DNA of 64,000 nucleotides, taken from Coriobacteriia bacterium. GTDB taxonomy: Bacteria; Actinomycetota; Coriobacteriia; WRKU01; WQUG01. The stretch is from assembly GCA_009779855.1 (NCBI GenBank), contig WRBC01000003.1, positions 124,001-188,000 of the forward strand, given 5' to 3'. Made by a program: the position numbers and the translations under genes. Of this stretch, positions 36,204 to 48,385 are shown in pieces. Numbering within the stretch: the stretch's first letter is position 1; the number at the start of each line of letters is the position of its first letter. The notes below the pieces were generated by a model that worked only from the letters and a program-made list of their open reading frames with translations, made no database searches and was not told where the DNA came from.

Positions 36204-36333
36204 TTGACACATGCAGTTGTGCAGAGATACGGGAAGTTAAGCTGTAAGCAGCTTATGTGTTATTGGTGGTGTAGCGTTGGGCGACACCACAGATGTGCCA
36301 TCAAGGGGATTGGTGGCAGGAAAGTAGGTACTA
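36204..36333 (+). promoter_or_regulatory. Promoter and structured leader of the cold-shock gene
   Basis: TTGACA at 36204-36209 with a poor -10 (GATACG, 36226-36231) is followed by a leader of about 95 bases. It holds two stems: AAGCTG/CAGCTT (36239-36244, 36249-36254) and GTGGTGT/ACACCAC (36266-36272, 36284-36290). Long foldable leaders in cold-shock genes act as RNA thermosensors in E. coli; the parallel is inference. Confidence 0.45.
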
Positions 36334-36537
36334 ATGGCAGTAGGTAAGGTAAAGTGGTTTAATCCAGACAAGGGCTATGGGTTCATCGAGCAAGAGGGTG
36401 GCGAGGATCTTTTCGTACATTTCTCAGAAATCAAGATGGACGGCTTCAAGACACTAGAAGAAGGCTCAGAGGTTCAATTCGAGGTGACTGTAGGTCGCAA
36501 CGGTAAAGACCAAGCAAGCAATGTGACTCTAGCGTAA
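36334..36537 (+). CDS. Cold-shock protein, CspA family
   Basis: A 67-residue single cold-shock domain with RNP1 KGYGFIEQE and RNP2 DLFVHFSEI. It binds single-stranded RNA and melts secondary structure at low temperature. Full family length; own promoter, long leader and terminator. Confidence 0.95.
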   Translation: MAVGKVKWFNPDKGYGFIEQEGGEDLFVHFSEIKMDGFKTLEEGSEVQFEVTVGRNGKDQASNVTLA

Positions 36538-36562
36538 AGCGAGCTCTTATAGTTTGTTAATC

Positions 36563-36599
36563 AAAGTGGCGGCTCTGCAAAAGGGCCGCCACTTTATAT
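36563..36599 (+). terminator. Terminator after the cold-shock gene
   Basis: AAAGTGGCGGC (36563-36573) and GCCGCCACTTT (36585-36595) form a perfect 11-bp stem followed by ATATT. Confidence 0.75.
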
Positions 36600-36624
36600 T
36601 ACGGTGAAGGTGGAGGATGCAGAA

Positions 36625-40223
<3,599 letters not shown>

Positions 40224-40237
40224 GCGGACATTAGGTA

Positions 40238-41107
40238 ATGGGAAGACGTTCGGCACGCACAACAGCAAAGCAGGTCCAGCGCAGGCCACAACCACGCAAG
40301 CGTATATCACTGACTCGTCCCTGGGGATGGGTGGATGTTGCTTGGGTGACTATAGCTTTGCTTGTTGCCAGCGTATTTACTATTTTTACCCTGGGACATC
40401 AGTTCACAGCTCTTATGCCAGATGAAGGTGTTGTTGGGGTTCGCATTGCTCTGCTTATGATTTTTTACCTGCTTTTGTTGATGATTCTTGCTTACAGAGC
40501 ACATACCCGCAATCTCGGTTTTTTGGAAGCTTACCGGCTAAAGCGTTTAAGTAGGGCAGAACTTAGAGGTCAACAGGCTTTTCCTTATAGTCAGAAAGCT
40601 TTGGCAGAAGAAGGTACTTTGGATGCAGGTAATAGGTCTGAAGAGCCACAATTTATGCCAGCGTGGAAGTCTGCTCTGTTAGTGGTAGCCTTCTTTTTCG
40701 CACTAAGAACCTTTGCTCTTGTCTATACTTACGTAACTGCAGAGTTAGGGTGGGTTACTCCGCCTGCTGCAAGTCTTACAGACCTATTTAGTCCTACGTT
40801 TTTTGGGTTAATTGCAGCAGTCATAAGCATTGTGATTCTTGCGCCGTTTATAGAGGAATTGGTATTTCGTGTCATCATATTTGATACGCTTGCTCAAAAA
40901 GTGTCGATTGCGGCCGCAGTAGTATTACAGGGCCTCATATTTAGCTTTTATCACTTTTCACTGTGGGCGGCAGTGCCCAATTTTCTCTTGGCACTAGCCT
41001 GCGTGTACTTGGTTCAAAAGTGCAGAACCGCATTACCAGCAATACTGCTACATGTTTTATACAATGCAGCAGTAGTGGCTGCTGCATTCTACCTAGCAAT
41101 GACCTAG
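40238..41107 (+). CDS. CPBP-family intramembrane metalloprotease
   Basis: A 289-residue protein: a basic head (MGRRSARTTAK), about eight membrane helices, and the three CAAX-protease/ABI motifs: EELVFR (EExxxR), FSFYH (FxxxH) and HVLYN (HxxxN). Bacterial members are linked to bacteriocin maturation or immunity and to signalling; none of those genes is near. It is 14 bases after ligA. Confidence 0.88.
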   Translation: MGRRSARTTAKQVQRRPQPRKRISLTRPWGWVDVAWVTIALLVASVFTIFTLGHQFTALMPDEGVVGVRIALLMIFYLLLLMILAYRAHTRNLGFLEAYRLKRLSRAELRGQQAFPYSQKALAEEGTLDAGNRSEEPQFMPAWKSALLVVAFFFALRTFALVYTYVTAELGWVTPPAASLTDLFSPTFFGLIAAVISIVILAPFIEELVFRVIIFDTLAQKVSIAAAVVLQGLIFSFYHFSLWAAVPNFLLALACVYLVQKCRTALPAILLHVLYNAAVVAAAFYLAMT

Positions 41108-41241
41108 TGATGATGTCCTAAAGAACTTTTCGTTTTGTATTCCGCTTTGGATGAAGGCGCTTAAATTGTGTAGAGTAGTAGGGTGCGTTTTTATCCGTTT
41201 TTTGATTAAGTGCAAGCATACATATTTGAAAGGGTAAGATT

Positions 41242-42684
41242 ATGGGATTTATTAGGGCATTTAAGGGTGCGATTGGTGGAACTTTTGCTGACCAATGGCA
41301 AGATTATCTCATGCCAAGACCAGGGGTCACGGCAACTACAGGTCTTTTTGAGGCAGTGCCACGTGGTACTAATGCAGGTCGCGGAGCGAATACTCGCGGA
41401 TCACAAAACATTATCACCAATGGCAGCAGAATTGTAGTTCCTGAGGGAACTGCACTGGTCACCTTGCAGGAAGGTGCAGTAACAGGCCTAATCGCAGAAC
41501 CTGGTGGGTATATTTACAATTCTGACGATGTGAATTCGAGGTCAATGTTTGCCGGTGATGGCATTTTGGGGTCAACTGTTCAGCAGGCTTGGGATCGCTT
41601 TAAATTTGGTGGACAGCCTGCAGCACAGCATCTTGCCTACTACGTTAACTTGAAAGAGATTCCTAACAATCGCTTTGGAACTCAGTCAGTGATTTACTGG
41701 GATGATGCCTATTTAGGTGCACAAGCAGGAGCAACAACGCGCGGAACTTATACCTTGAAAATTGTTGACCCGATTCTTTTTTTGAAGAACTTTGTGCCTG
41801 TAAATTATCTGCAGGCTAATGCGCCGCTTTTTGATTTCGCTGACATGAACAATGACGCAGGGACGCAGCTTTTCAATGAGGTAGTTGGCAGTCTTTCTGC
41901 AGCATTTTCGAACTATACTAATGACCCTGAAAAGGGTAATCGTATGGCAAGTATTCAGGGCGATAAGATTGGCTTTGCTCAGTCACTTTCTGCTGCGGTA
42001 GAAGATACTTATCAGTGGCGCAGTGGCAGAGGTCTCGAGATTGAACGCGTTGCTATTAAAGCAATTGAGTATGATGAGGACACAAAGGCACTGCTTGCTG
42101 ATGTGAGACGTGCGGATGCTCTTTCAGGCTCGCGCGGAAATTCGTTTATGCAGCAATCGGTTGCTCGCGGAATGCAAGCAGCTGGAGAAAACCCAGGTGC
42201 TGCTAGTGGCGGTATGGGCATGGCCTTCATGGGTATGGGCATGGGTGCTGCTGGCAACGTTATGGGTGGCATGCAGCAGCCTGTAGCGGGGACTCCGCAG
42301 GCACAGAGCATTCAGGGGCAGCCAGCTGCTGGACCTTTTGATCCGCAGACTGGACAACCTATCAATCCTCAACCAGCAGCTCAGTTCTGTTCACAAACGG
42401 GACAGCCGTTGGCTCCGCAGCAGCCTGTGGCGCAGTTCTGTCCACAAACAGGACAACCCCTGCAGCAACAAGCGCCTGCACCTGCACAGTTTTGTCCTCA
42501 GACAGGGCAGCCACTGAATCAGCCAGTGGCACAACAGCCTGCACCGGTGGCACCCGCGGCTTCGCCTGCGCCAGCAGCGGAAGATGATCCGCAGGCAAAG
42601 ATTGAGGTGCTAGAAAATCTGCTTAGCCAGGGGGTCATCACTCAAGAGGACTTTGATGCTCAAAAGGCAAAGTTACTAGGTTAA
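41242..42684 (+). CDS. SPFH-domain protein with Cys-containing QTGQPL repeats and SHOCT tail
   Basis: A 480-residue protein. Residues 1-320 are an SPFH/virion-core-like (YdjI-type) domain (MGFIRAFKGAIGG, MPRPGV, VPEGTALVTLQEG). A Met/Gly stretch follows, then four repeats near residues 366-428: FDPQTGQPI, QFCSQTGQPL and two QFCPQTGQPL. The last 33 residues are a SHOCT domain (VLENLLSQGVITQEDF). SPFH proteins oligomerise at membranes. In relatives this place carries a CxxC zinc ribbon; here each unit has one Cys. The next gene bears the same repeats, so the two products probably interact. Confidence 0.88.
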   Translation: MGFIRAFKGAIGGTFADQWQDYLMPRPGVTATTGLFEAVPRGTNAGRGANTRGSQNIITNGSRIVVPEGTALVTLQEGAVTGLIAEPGGYIYNSDDVNSRSMFAGDGILGSTVQQAWDRFKFGGQPAAQHLAYYVNLKEIPNNRFGTQSVIYWDDAYLGAQAGATTRGTYTLKIVDPILFLKNFVPVNYLQANAPLFDFADMNNDAGTQLFNEVVGSLSAAFSNYTNDPEKGNRMASIQGDKIGFAQSLSAAVEDTYQWRSGRGLEIERVAIKAIEYDEDTKALLADVRRADALSGSRGNSFMQQSVARGMQAAGENPGAASGGMGMAFMGMGMGAAGNVMGGMQQPVAGTPQAQSIQGQPAAGPFDPQTGQPINPQPAAQFCSQTGQPLAPQQPVAQFCPQTGQPLQQQAPAPAQFCPQTGQPLNQPVAQQPAPVAPAASPAPAAEDDPQAKIEVLENLLSQGVITQEDFDAQKAKLLG

Positions 42685-42717
42685 GTTAGACTGTGGAAGA
42701 TCCTAACAGGAGCAGAG

Positions 42718-44373
42718 ATGCAAGATAATACCAATCAAGTAGGAAATCAGGCTGGATGGAATTTTGACCCTCAGACAGGACAACCGGTACCTGGGGGTCA
42801 GAATCCACCAGATGCAGTGCCGCAACAGCCTTCGCAGTCATCAAAGCAATTCTGTGCACAAACAGGACAGCCCTTGCAGCAAGCACAGGCTTCAGCGCCT
42901 GCACAGCCAGTAAAGCAATTTTGTGGACAGACAGGGCAACCGCTTGATGGCAGCCCCCGCGTAGTTGATACGGGCAGGGATAGTGGACAGGACAAGTGTC
43001 CTAAATGTGGGGCGACAGACATTTCCTTTAATCCTCAAAGTGGTCAATTGCGCTGCAATTTTTGCCGTACTGAATTTCAACCCCAGAAAGTAGCTGGTTT
43101 CGAGCAGGATGTCAGTCGTCTTCACGGTAAGATTATCGGCTCTGGCACAAAAGATATTGCTGCAAGTGCAGAGAGCATGATTACCTTAAAGTGTCAAAGC
43201 TGCGGGGCAGAGGTTGTTATCGATACTGACGAAACGGCACAGGCCCGTTGTCATTGGTGTCGTAATACTCTGTCTATTAACGAACAGGTTCCCAACGGCG
43301 CAATCCCTGACGCGGTGCTTCCCTTTGTCGTTCAAAAAGAGATTGCTCGTGCAGAAATAGAAAAGTTCGTATCAAAGCGAAAGTTTTTTGCTCATCCTAG
43401 CTTTAGAAAAGAGTTTTGTACAGAGAATGTCATGGGCGTGTATTTGCCTTACATGATTGTTGATGTTAATGCGCATTCTTATCTTAAAGGACAGGGTGAG
43501 GTGCTTGTTCGAAAGTACACGGTTGGCAGTGGCAATAATCAACAGACCCGCTATGATGCAGACCTCTATGATGTCGAGCGTGATTATGACATTGTGATGA
43601 AGGGCCTAACCATAGAATCAAATACTGAAAAGCTGCATCATGGATCAAGTAATCGTACGAATAACATCATTAACGCCATTATGCCTTTTGATACTGAAAA
43701 CTGCGTTGCGTGGAATGCTAACTATTTAAAAGGTTATGCTTCTGAAAAGCGTGATGCCAATGTTGATGATTTGAAAGGCTTAGTCGAAATAAAAGCGAAA
43801 GACATAAGCCGTCATCAAGCGAATACCACTCTGTCAGCGTACAATCGCGGGGTAAAGTGGTCGCAGGAGCAACTTTCTATTAAAGGGCAGCAATGGAAGG
43901 CGGCCTATTTACCTGTGTGGCTCTATAGCTACCAGCAAGTGAAAAGTGCAAACAAGAAAGTTCTGCACTATGTCGCAGTGAACGCACGCTCAAAAGAAAC
44001 TATGGGAAGCGTCCCCATTCATCAGCCAAAACTCTTGTTCTTTTCCCTGCTCATGTCGATTATTGGATCTATTCTGGCCTTCTTCTTGTGGCCAGTTCTT
44101 GACACCGAGTGGGTTTGGGTATTGGCTGGCGCAGGCTTCCTCTACTATGGTTACTACTACAACAAGTATCGTAATGCTGGTGCGCGCCACTTACATGAAG
44201 TAGAGACTAAGGCAGGAATGTCTAATGTTAGGCGAGTGGACAAGCTACTGAAAAGACGAACAGGTCTTTCCAATGCAACCATGGACGGAGCAAACAATTT
44301 CAATGTCGACTATGGCAGTGGCGGCAAAGGAAACCTGCTAGCTGCAGCAACGAAAGAGTTTATCGATTCTTAA
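42718..44373 (+). CDS. Zinc-ribbon membrane protein with the same QTGQPL repeats
   Basis: A 551-residue protein. Three repeats (FDPQTGQPV, QFCAQTGQPL, QFCGQTGQPL) lie at about residues 16-76. Then two TFIIB-like zinc ribbons: Cys94/97/113/116 and Cys159/162/178/181. A long soluble domain of unknown type (about 190-425) and two membrane helices (about 435-480) follow. It is 33 bases after the SPFH gene, preceded by CAGGAG. Function unknown; the shared repeat argues for a partner role with the SPFH protein at the membrane. Confidence 0.82.
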   Translation: MQDNTNQVGNQAGWNFDPQTGQPVPGGQNPPDAVPQQPSQSSKQFCAQTGQPLQQAQASAPAQPVKQFCGQTGQPLDGSPRVVDTGRDSGQDKCPKCGATDISFNPQSGQLRCNFCRTEFQPQKVAGFEQDVSRLHGKIIGSGTKDIAASAESMITLKCQSCGAEVVIDTDETAQARCHWCRNTLSINEQVPNGAIPDAVLPFVVQKEIARAEIEKFVSKRKFFAHPSFRKEFCTENVMGVYLPYMIVDVNAHSYLKGQGEVLVRKYTVGSGNNQQTRYDADLYDVERDYDIVMKGLTIESNTEKLHHGSSNRTNNIINAIMPFDTENCVAWNANYLKGYASEKRDANVDDLKGLVEIKAKDISRHQANTTLSAYNRGVKWSQEQLSIKGQQWKAAYLPVWLYSYQQVKSANKKVLHYVAVNARSKETMGSVPIHQPKLLFFSLLMSIIGSILAFFLWPVLDTEWVWVLAGAGFLYYGYYYNKYRNAGARHLHEVETKAGMSNVRRVDKLLKRRTGLSNATMDGANNFNVDYGSGGKGNLLAAATKEFIDS

Positions 44374-44437
44374 TGTGCTGCGCACCACGCTAATCCACTA
44401 AGAATCTCTATAACCTAAAGACCTAAAGAACTTAAGC

Positions 44438-44474
44438 AAAAAGAGGATGTATCAAACTGATACGTCCTCTTTTG
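44438..44474 (+). terminator. Rho-independent terminator of the SPFH/zinc-ribbon operon
   Basis: AAAGAGGATGTATC (from 44440) pairs with GATACGTCCTCTTT (44459-44472) with one G-T pair, loop AAACT, then T-G. An A-run precedes the stem, so it could also act on the opposite strand. Confidence 0.75.
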
Positions 44475-44507
44475 GTGGGCTAAACATTATACTTGCAGCC
44501 TCAAAGC

Positions 44508-44545
44508 AGAAAGTAAAGGGAGAAAGTTGTTTCCCCTTACTTTCT
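44508..44545 (-). terminator. Terminator-like hairpin of the serine hydrolase gene
   Basis: On the minus strand AGAAAGTAAGGGGA (44545-44532) pairs with TCCCTTTACTTTCT (44521-44508) with one G-T pair; 10-base loop. It lies 26 bases after the hydrolase stop. Confidence 0.55.
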
Positions 44546-44571
44546 TGAGAGAGCTTTAACAAAGGCTACCT

Positions 44572-46542
44572 TTAGATAAAAAGAGTAAAGAAGTTCCAGC
44601 TAGCAAGTACTGCGGTAAATGCTGCTAGCAGTACTACGGTAATGCCTGCAGTAATTATGCGTGCTTTAGAAGCAAGACCCTTCTCCTTGATTAGAGAATA
44701 TACCAGCAAGGCAATGAAGATAAGCGCGGCTAGTGCGATAACGTAGTTCATCACCAAATGGGGCATCATGCTACTGGGGCTACGGTAACTGTTTGCCATA
44801 AACGATCCTAACGCGACAAGGTTGTTCATCACAAGGGCAGTACCTAGAAGTGTTACGACTGTCTGCCAACGATTGGTGTTTTTGCTCTGAGCGAAGGTAG
44901 CAAGCTTCTTTCTTCTAATGGCCTGCACTAGCAGAACTGCAGGCGCAGCCAGAAAGAAGACTAGACCAATAACAACAGCTACTACACTTAGTGCTAGCGA
45001 GGTTGCACTGCGCTGGCTTGCTGCAGGAATCATGTCCATGCCGTTACCAACTGCTACTTGGGTGACCTCTCCATCATTCATGATGAATCGAATGCTAGGG
45101 AAAACAACGAACATGGGGTGTGAGTCACCTTGCAGTAGGTACTCGTAAGGTGCAATCTGTACAAAATTTCCTGTCAGTGGTCCTAGGTGTAGGGCAATCC
45201 TGTTCTCTCCAACTGCCTCTACCTGCAAGGGAGAAATGTAACCCATGAACTCCATCATATTTCCCTTGGGGACTTGCATAAGCAGGTAAGACCCAACAAC
45301 TTCTTCTGCGCTGGGCAGTCCATCTGCAAACTCGTTATCTTCGATAGTTTGTGAGCTACCGAAAAGTAGGTTGTGCAAGCCGAAGCGAATGTCCATATCG
45401 CCCGCACCATTGGTCACAACTACCATTCCGAATCCTTCGGTAGGTGCAAAGGCTGCGTGTGCCGCAAAGCCGGCGGTGTCCCCACCATGTCCTAGGGTCT
45501 GTGTTGTTCCACTTAATGAGAAGAATCCGTGGTGCATTCCGCGCATTTCACCAGTGGCATCGTAGCTCGGAGAAAGCATTTGGCTCAGAGTTGCGTTGTC
45601 CTTAAAGAGGGGGGTATCTTTACTTTCGGTAGGCATAAGGGCAGCAAGGAAAAGCGCCAAGTCTTCCGCGGTTCCATTTGCTGATCCTGCTGGATACAGG
45701 GGTGAATATGACCATCCTCTTTCGATAAAGCCACCTTGTCCATTGGGCATATAGCCCTGTGCTTTTCTATCTCGAATAGAAGGGTTGTCCTTTTGTTGGG
45801 GCTCGCCTGCAGTAGAGTCCATTCCGGCCGCCTGGAAAATCGTTTCTTGTTGAATCTGATAGAAAGGTTGACCAACAATGCTTTCGACGACAAATCCTGC
45901 AAGTGCAGTACCGTAGTTTGAATAAGAACTTGCTGTTCCTGGGGTAAAGTACTGTTGCGGACGCTGGTTTAACAGTACCTCTTCAAGCGAAGAAAGGCCA
46001 CTTGGATCAAGTAGAAGTGTGTCAAAGGGGAAGTCTCCAAAGCCGCCAGCATGATTCATAAGATCGCGCATAGTTATGACTTCAGCATGATTCCATTGAC
46101 TATTGAAGTCGTCTGAAAGATATTCTCTAATATCGGTATCAAGGTCAAGTTTGCCCTGTTCAACTAGTTGCATGGCAGCAGTGTAGGCAAACAGCTTGCT
46201 GATTGACCCGTATTCAAAGACGGTGTCATCGGCTACGGGAATGCCATTGTCTACATCAGCATAGCCAAAGTTTTGCAGTGAGATAACCTCGCCATCTTGC
46301 ACTATGGCAACTGCAGCCCCAAGTGCAGTCTCACCAATGTGCTGACTAACTAGTTCAGCTATACGCTCTTCCATATCAGAAAAGGGAATACCGGAAGGGG
46401 TAGTCTCTCTTAGATTTCTCTGGTTGCCTGTATCGCCTGTGGCCTCATTGGCTAGTGCTGTGGCACCTGCAGACAACATAAGAGTGAGTACGGTCATTAG
46501 GCAGATTGTAGTGCGGATAATAATGGTAAAACTTTTCTTCAT
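44572..46542 (-). CDS. Membrane-anchored serine hydrolase, class C beta-lactamase/PBP4*-like
   Basis: A 656-residue protein. Signal peptide (about 1-31), then a beta-lactamase-fold domain (about 55-390) with nucleophile Ser113 and Lys116 in YGSISK and Tyr207-Ser-Asn209 in SYSNYG, and HGGDTAG in place of KTG. A DUF-like middle (about 390-500) and four C-terminal membrane helices (about 510-656) follow. Members are D-stereospecific peptidases or esterases; clinical resistance is not implied. It lies 68 bases after tetR on the same strand and is probably controlled by it. Confidence 0.88.
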   Translation of the reverse strand: MKKSFTIIIRTTICLMTVLTLMLSAGATALANEATGDTGNQRNLRETTPSGIPFSDMEERIAELVSQHIGETALGAAVAIVQDGEVISLQNFGYADVDNGIPVADDTVFEYGSISKLFAYTAAMQLVEQGKLDLDTDIREYLSDDFNSQWNHAEVITMRDLMNHAGGFGDFPFDTLLLDPSGLSSLEEVLLNQRPQQYFTPGTASSYSNYGTALAGFVVESIVGQPFYQIQQETIFQAAGMDSTAGEPQQKDNPSIRDRKAQGYMPNGQGGFIERGWSYSPLYPAGSANGTAEDLALFLAALMPTESKDTPLFKDNATLSQMLSPSYDATGEMRGMHHGFFSLSGTTQTLGHGGDTAGFAAHAAFAPTEGFGMVVVTNGAGDMDIRFGLHNLLFGSSQTIEDNEFADGLPSAEEVVGSYLLMQVPKGNMMEFMGYISPLQVEAVGENRIALHLGPLTGNFVQIAPYEYLLQGDSHPMFVVFPSIRFIMNDGEVTQVAVGNGMDMIPAASQRSATSLALSVVAVVIGLVFFLAAPAVLLVQAIRRKKLATFAQSKNTNRWQTVVTLLGTALVMNNLVALGSFMANSYRSPSSMMPHLVMNYVIALAALIFIALLVYSLIKEKGLASKARIITAGITVVLLAAFTAVLASWNFFTLFI

Positions 46543-46610
46543 TATTTCTTGTCCTGTCTCTTTCTAAGTAGTGGTTTCTGATTACGATTACTTACTTGCG
46601 AATCGTTCTG

Positions 46611-47279
46611 CTATGCTTCTAAAAGGCTTGTTACTAGATGGGCAAGTATCTCCATCATTCCTTGCGCGCTTGCCTTGTCCTCATCTATGCCGTACAACTG
46701 ATGAATGATTTGGGGGGAGGGGATGAAGGTGATAGCGCGCGTAATCCCCTGTGCAGATGTTTCCAATAGTAAAAAGAAGTGTTCCTTTGGGATGTCGGTG
46801 GAGAAAATGCCCCGCGCCGTTCCTTCTTCGATGATAGACATAATCGTGGTAAGTGCGGCATTGGTGTCATCACTTACTTTGACTTTGCTTGTAAACTGGG
46901 TAGCTCTTTTAGGGTTACGAGTATAAAGTCCATTGAGCTCGTAAAGGATGGTGCCATATTCAGTGGTCATGACGTCGACCAACTTTCCCATGAGGCTTAG
47001 GATTTCTAAAATCTTTTTGCCAGGAGCAATTTCGCTTGTTGCAATGGTTGCAACCTGACTAGCAATCTGGTGTGCGCCATACGCATGATTGACGATTTCT
47101 GCGAAGATTTCATCAATGCTGGAAAAGTAGTTGTATATGCTTCCCTGGCTGATTCCGCATTCTTTAACAACGTCGCGCAAAGTAACCTCGTAAACAGGCT
47201 TTGCTTGGCAGACTGCAATAGCTGCCGCGATGATTTCCTGCTTTTTTCGCTCCCTGTAATCTTTGCTGACTTTTGGCAT
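46611..47279 (-). CDS. TetR-family transcriptional regulator
   Basis: A 222-residue protein with the TetR helix-turn-helix at about residues 20-60 (VTLRDVVKECGISQGSIYNYFSS) and a helical ligand domain without recognisable features. First gene of a two-gene unit with the serine hydrolase. A palindrome overlapping its promoter (47337-47350) is the likely operator. Confidence 0.9.
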   Translation of the reverse strand: MPKVSKDYRERKKQEIIAAAIAVCQAKPVYEVTLRDVVKECGISQGSIYNYFSSIDEIFAEIVNHAYGAHQIASQVATIATSEIAPGKKILEILSLMGKLVDVMTTEYGTILYELNGLYTRNPKRATQFTSKVKVSDDTNAALTTIMSIIEEGTARGIFSTDIPKEHFFLLLETSAQGITRAITFIPSPQIIHQLYGIDEDKASAQGMMEILAHLVTSLLEA

Positions 47280-47322
47280 CTTTCCTCCTCTTAGTACTTT
47301 CTAGAATGAACAACGTGTCATT

Positions 47323-47351
47323 ATTAAACATTAAAATGACATACATGTCAA
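47323..47351 (-). promoter_or_regulatory. Promoter and operator of tetR-hydrolase
   Basis: On the minus strand TTGACA (47351-47346) and TTTAAT (47328-47323) are 17 bases apart, a near-consensus promoter. TGACAT-AC-ATGTCA (47337-47350) is a perfect palindrome over the -35. A diverged half GTGTCAT lies at 47315-47321. This fits autorepression by the TetR protein. Confidence 0.6.
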
Positions 47352-47383
47352 TATTGTTTTCAAAAAATAATTTGCAGCAGCGA

Positions 47384-47389
47384 TATAAT
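47384..47389 (+). promoter_or_regulatory. -10 box of mscL
   Basis: A perfect TATAAT lies 28 bases before the mscL ATG; AAGAAAGGG is the ribosome binding site. The -35 is not clear. The tetR operator is 34 bases upstream and might affect both directions. Confidence 0.45.
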
Positions 47390-47416
47390 ACTTTTCACAC
47401 TTAAGAAAGGGCGTGT

Positions 47417-47860
47417 ATGAAAAAGCTGTTAACTGAATTTAAAGATTTTGCCCTGCAGGGCAATGTTATGAGCCTTGCGGTGGGTATTATTATTGGTGCA
47501 GCATTTCAGGGAGTAGTGAATTCGCTCGTTGATAATGTGTTGTCTCCTGTTATTGGTCTTTTTGCAGGAGCAAATTTCGATGGCCTGTATGTGGAGTTTC
47601 TTGGCGTGAATTTACGGTATGGTGCCTTTATAACTGCTGTCATCAACTTCGTTATTATGGCAGCGGTGGTATTCCTAATCGTGAAATTAGTAAATGGCGT
47701 GGTCAAAAACCAACCAGAGCCCGAGTCAACGCTACGCAAATGCCCTTACTGTTTCGGGGAAGCAGAAAAAGCCGCCACACGCTGTCCGTTCTGCACTTCA
47801 AAGATTGAAGCGATGCCCGCGCTCGAAGCTGCATCAGTAGATCAACCATCCTCTACCTAG
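47417..47860 (+). CDS. mscL: Large-conductance mechanosensitive channel with zinc-ribbon tail
   Basis: A 147-residue MscL: amphipathic start MKKLLTEFKDFALQGN, pore helix VMSLAVGIIIGAAF, periplasmic loop and second helix (about 70-97). The C-terminal end bears Cys109/112 (CPYC) and Cys123/126 (CPFC), a likely zinc ribbon in place of the simple helical bundle. The channel opens under membrane tension to release solutes in osmotic downshock. Confidence 0.92.
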   Translation: MKKLLTEFKDFALQGNVMSLAVGIIIGAAFQGVVNSLVDNVLSPVIGLFAGANFDGLYVEFLGVNLRYGAFITAVINFVIMAAVVFLIVKLVNGVVKNQPEPESTLRKCPYCFGEAEKAATRCPFCTSKIEAMPALEAASVDQPSST

Positions 47861-48025
47861 TCGTCGGCTGCAATCATATTTTTGCTGAAAGTTTTCTGCA
47901 AAATGCTGCGACAAAGTTGTCGTCTCATGCGACAATATAGTGTTAGCGCTAAGCTGCGCATTTGAGATAAAGAAACCCCAATTTCACAAGAAATTTTGGG
48001 TACATTAGGGGGAATACAAATTTAG
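47861..48025 (+). promoter_or_regulatory. Control region and leader of the nuo operon
   Basis: A palindrome CGACAA-AG-TTGTCG (47909-47922) is followed by a third GCGACAA half (47929-47935) that abuts TATAGT (47936-47941), a 5-of-6 -10 box. A leader hairpin CCCAATTTC/GAAATTTTGGG (47977-48000) and AGGGGG (48008-48013) precede the nuoA ATG. The three GCGACAA/TTGTCG copies look like regulator sites; the protein is unknown. Confidence 0.45.
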
Positions 48026-48385
48026 ATGTTTGAACAGGTCGTCATAGCTGTTTTCATTATTGTGGGTGCTGCTTTCGCCTGTGCAGGCTTGGGTCTTTCG
48101 TGGTTGCTTTCTCCTACAAAACCTACGGAGGGAAAAGGGCTTACTTACGAGTGCGGGGTCAAGCCTATTGGCAGGCCTTGGGTTCGCTTTCGTCCCGGGT
48201 ACTTTGTCTTTGCCATTCTCTATACTATCTTTGATATAAAAATTATCTTCTTGTTTCCCTGGGCAGTGGCGACAGGCTACCTTATTACAGGGTGGTTCAT
48301 TATTATTGAAATGATTATTTTTGCCACTATTCTGCTGGCAGGACTTGCCTATGCCTGGAAAGAGGGGGCACTGTCATGGCACTAG
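48026..48385 (+). CDS. nuoA: NADH-quinone oxidoreductase-like subunit A
   Basis: A 119-residue three-helix membrane subunit with LTYECGVKPIGRPW and RFRPGYFVFAILYTIFDIK. It is part of the quinone-site region of complex I. First gene of an 11-gene operon; overlaps nuoB by 10 bases. Confidence 0.93.
   Translation: MFEQVVIAVFIIVGAAFACAGLGLSWLLSPTKPTEGKGLTYECGVKPIGRPWVRFRPGYFVFAILYTIFDIKIIFLFPWAVATGYLITGWFIIIEMIIFATILLAGLAYAWKEGALSWH

Noticed and set aside
42337-42945. PQTG within the repeats as a sortase motif
   Set aside because: No leucine before it, repeated many times internally and not followed by a hydrophobic anchor.
44572-46542. Serine hydrolase as an antibiotic-resistance beta-lactamase
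   Set aside because: The SxxK/YxN signature is shared with peptidases and esterases, the KTG motif is HGG, and the large membrane domain is not that of a resistance enzyme.
47980-48000. TTTCACAA near nuoA as a Rex binding site
   Set aside because: Only one half of the Rex palindrome is present; the partner half does not match, and a hairpin explains the symmetry.
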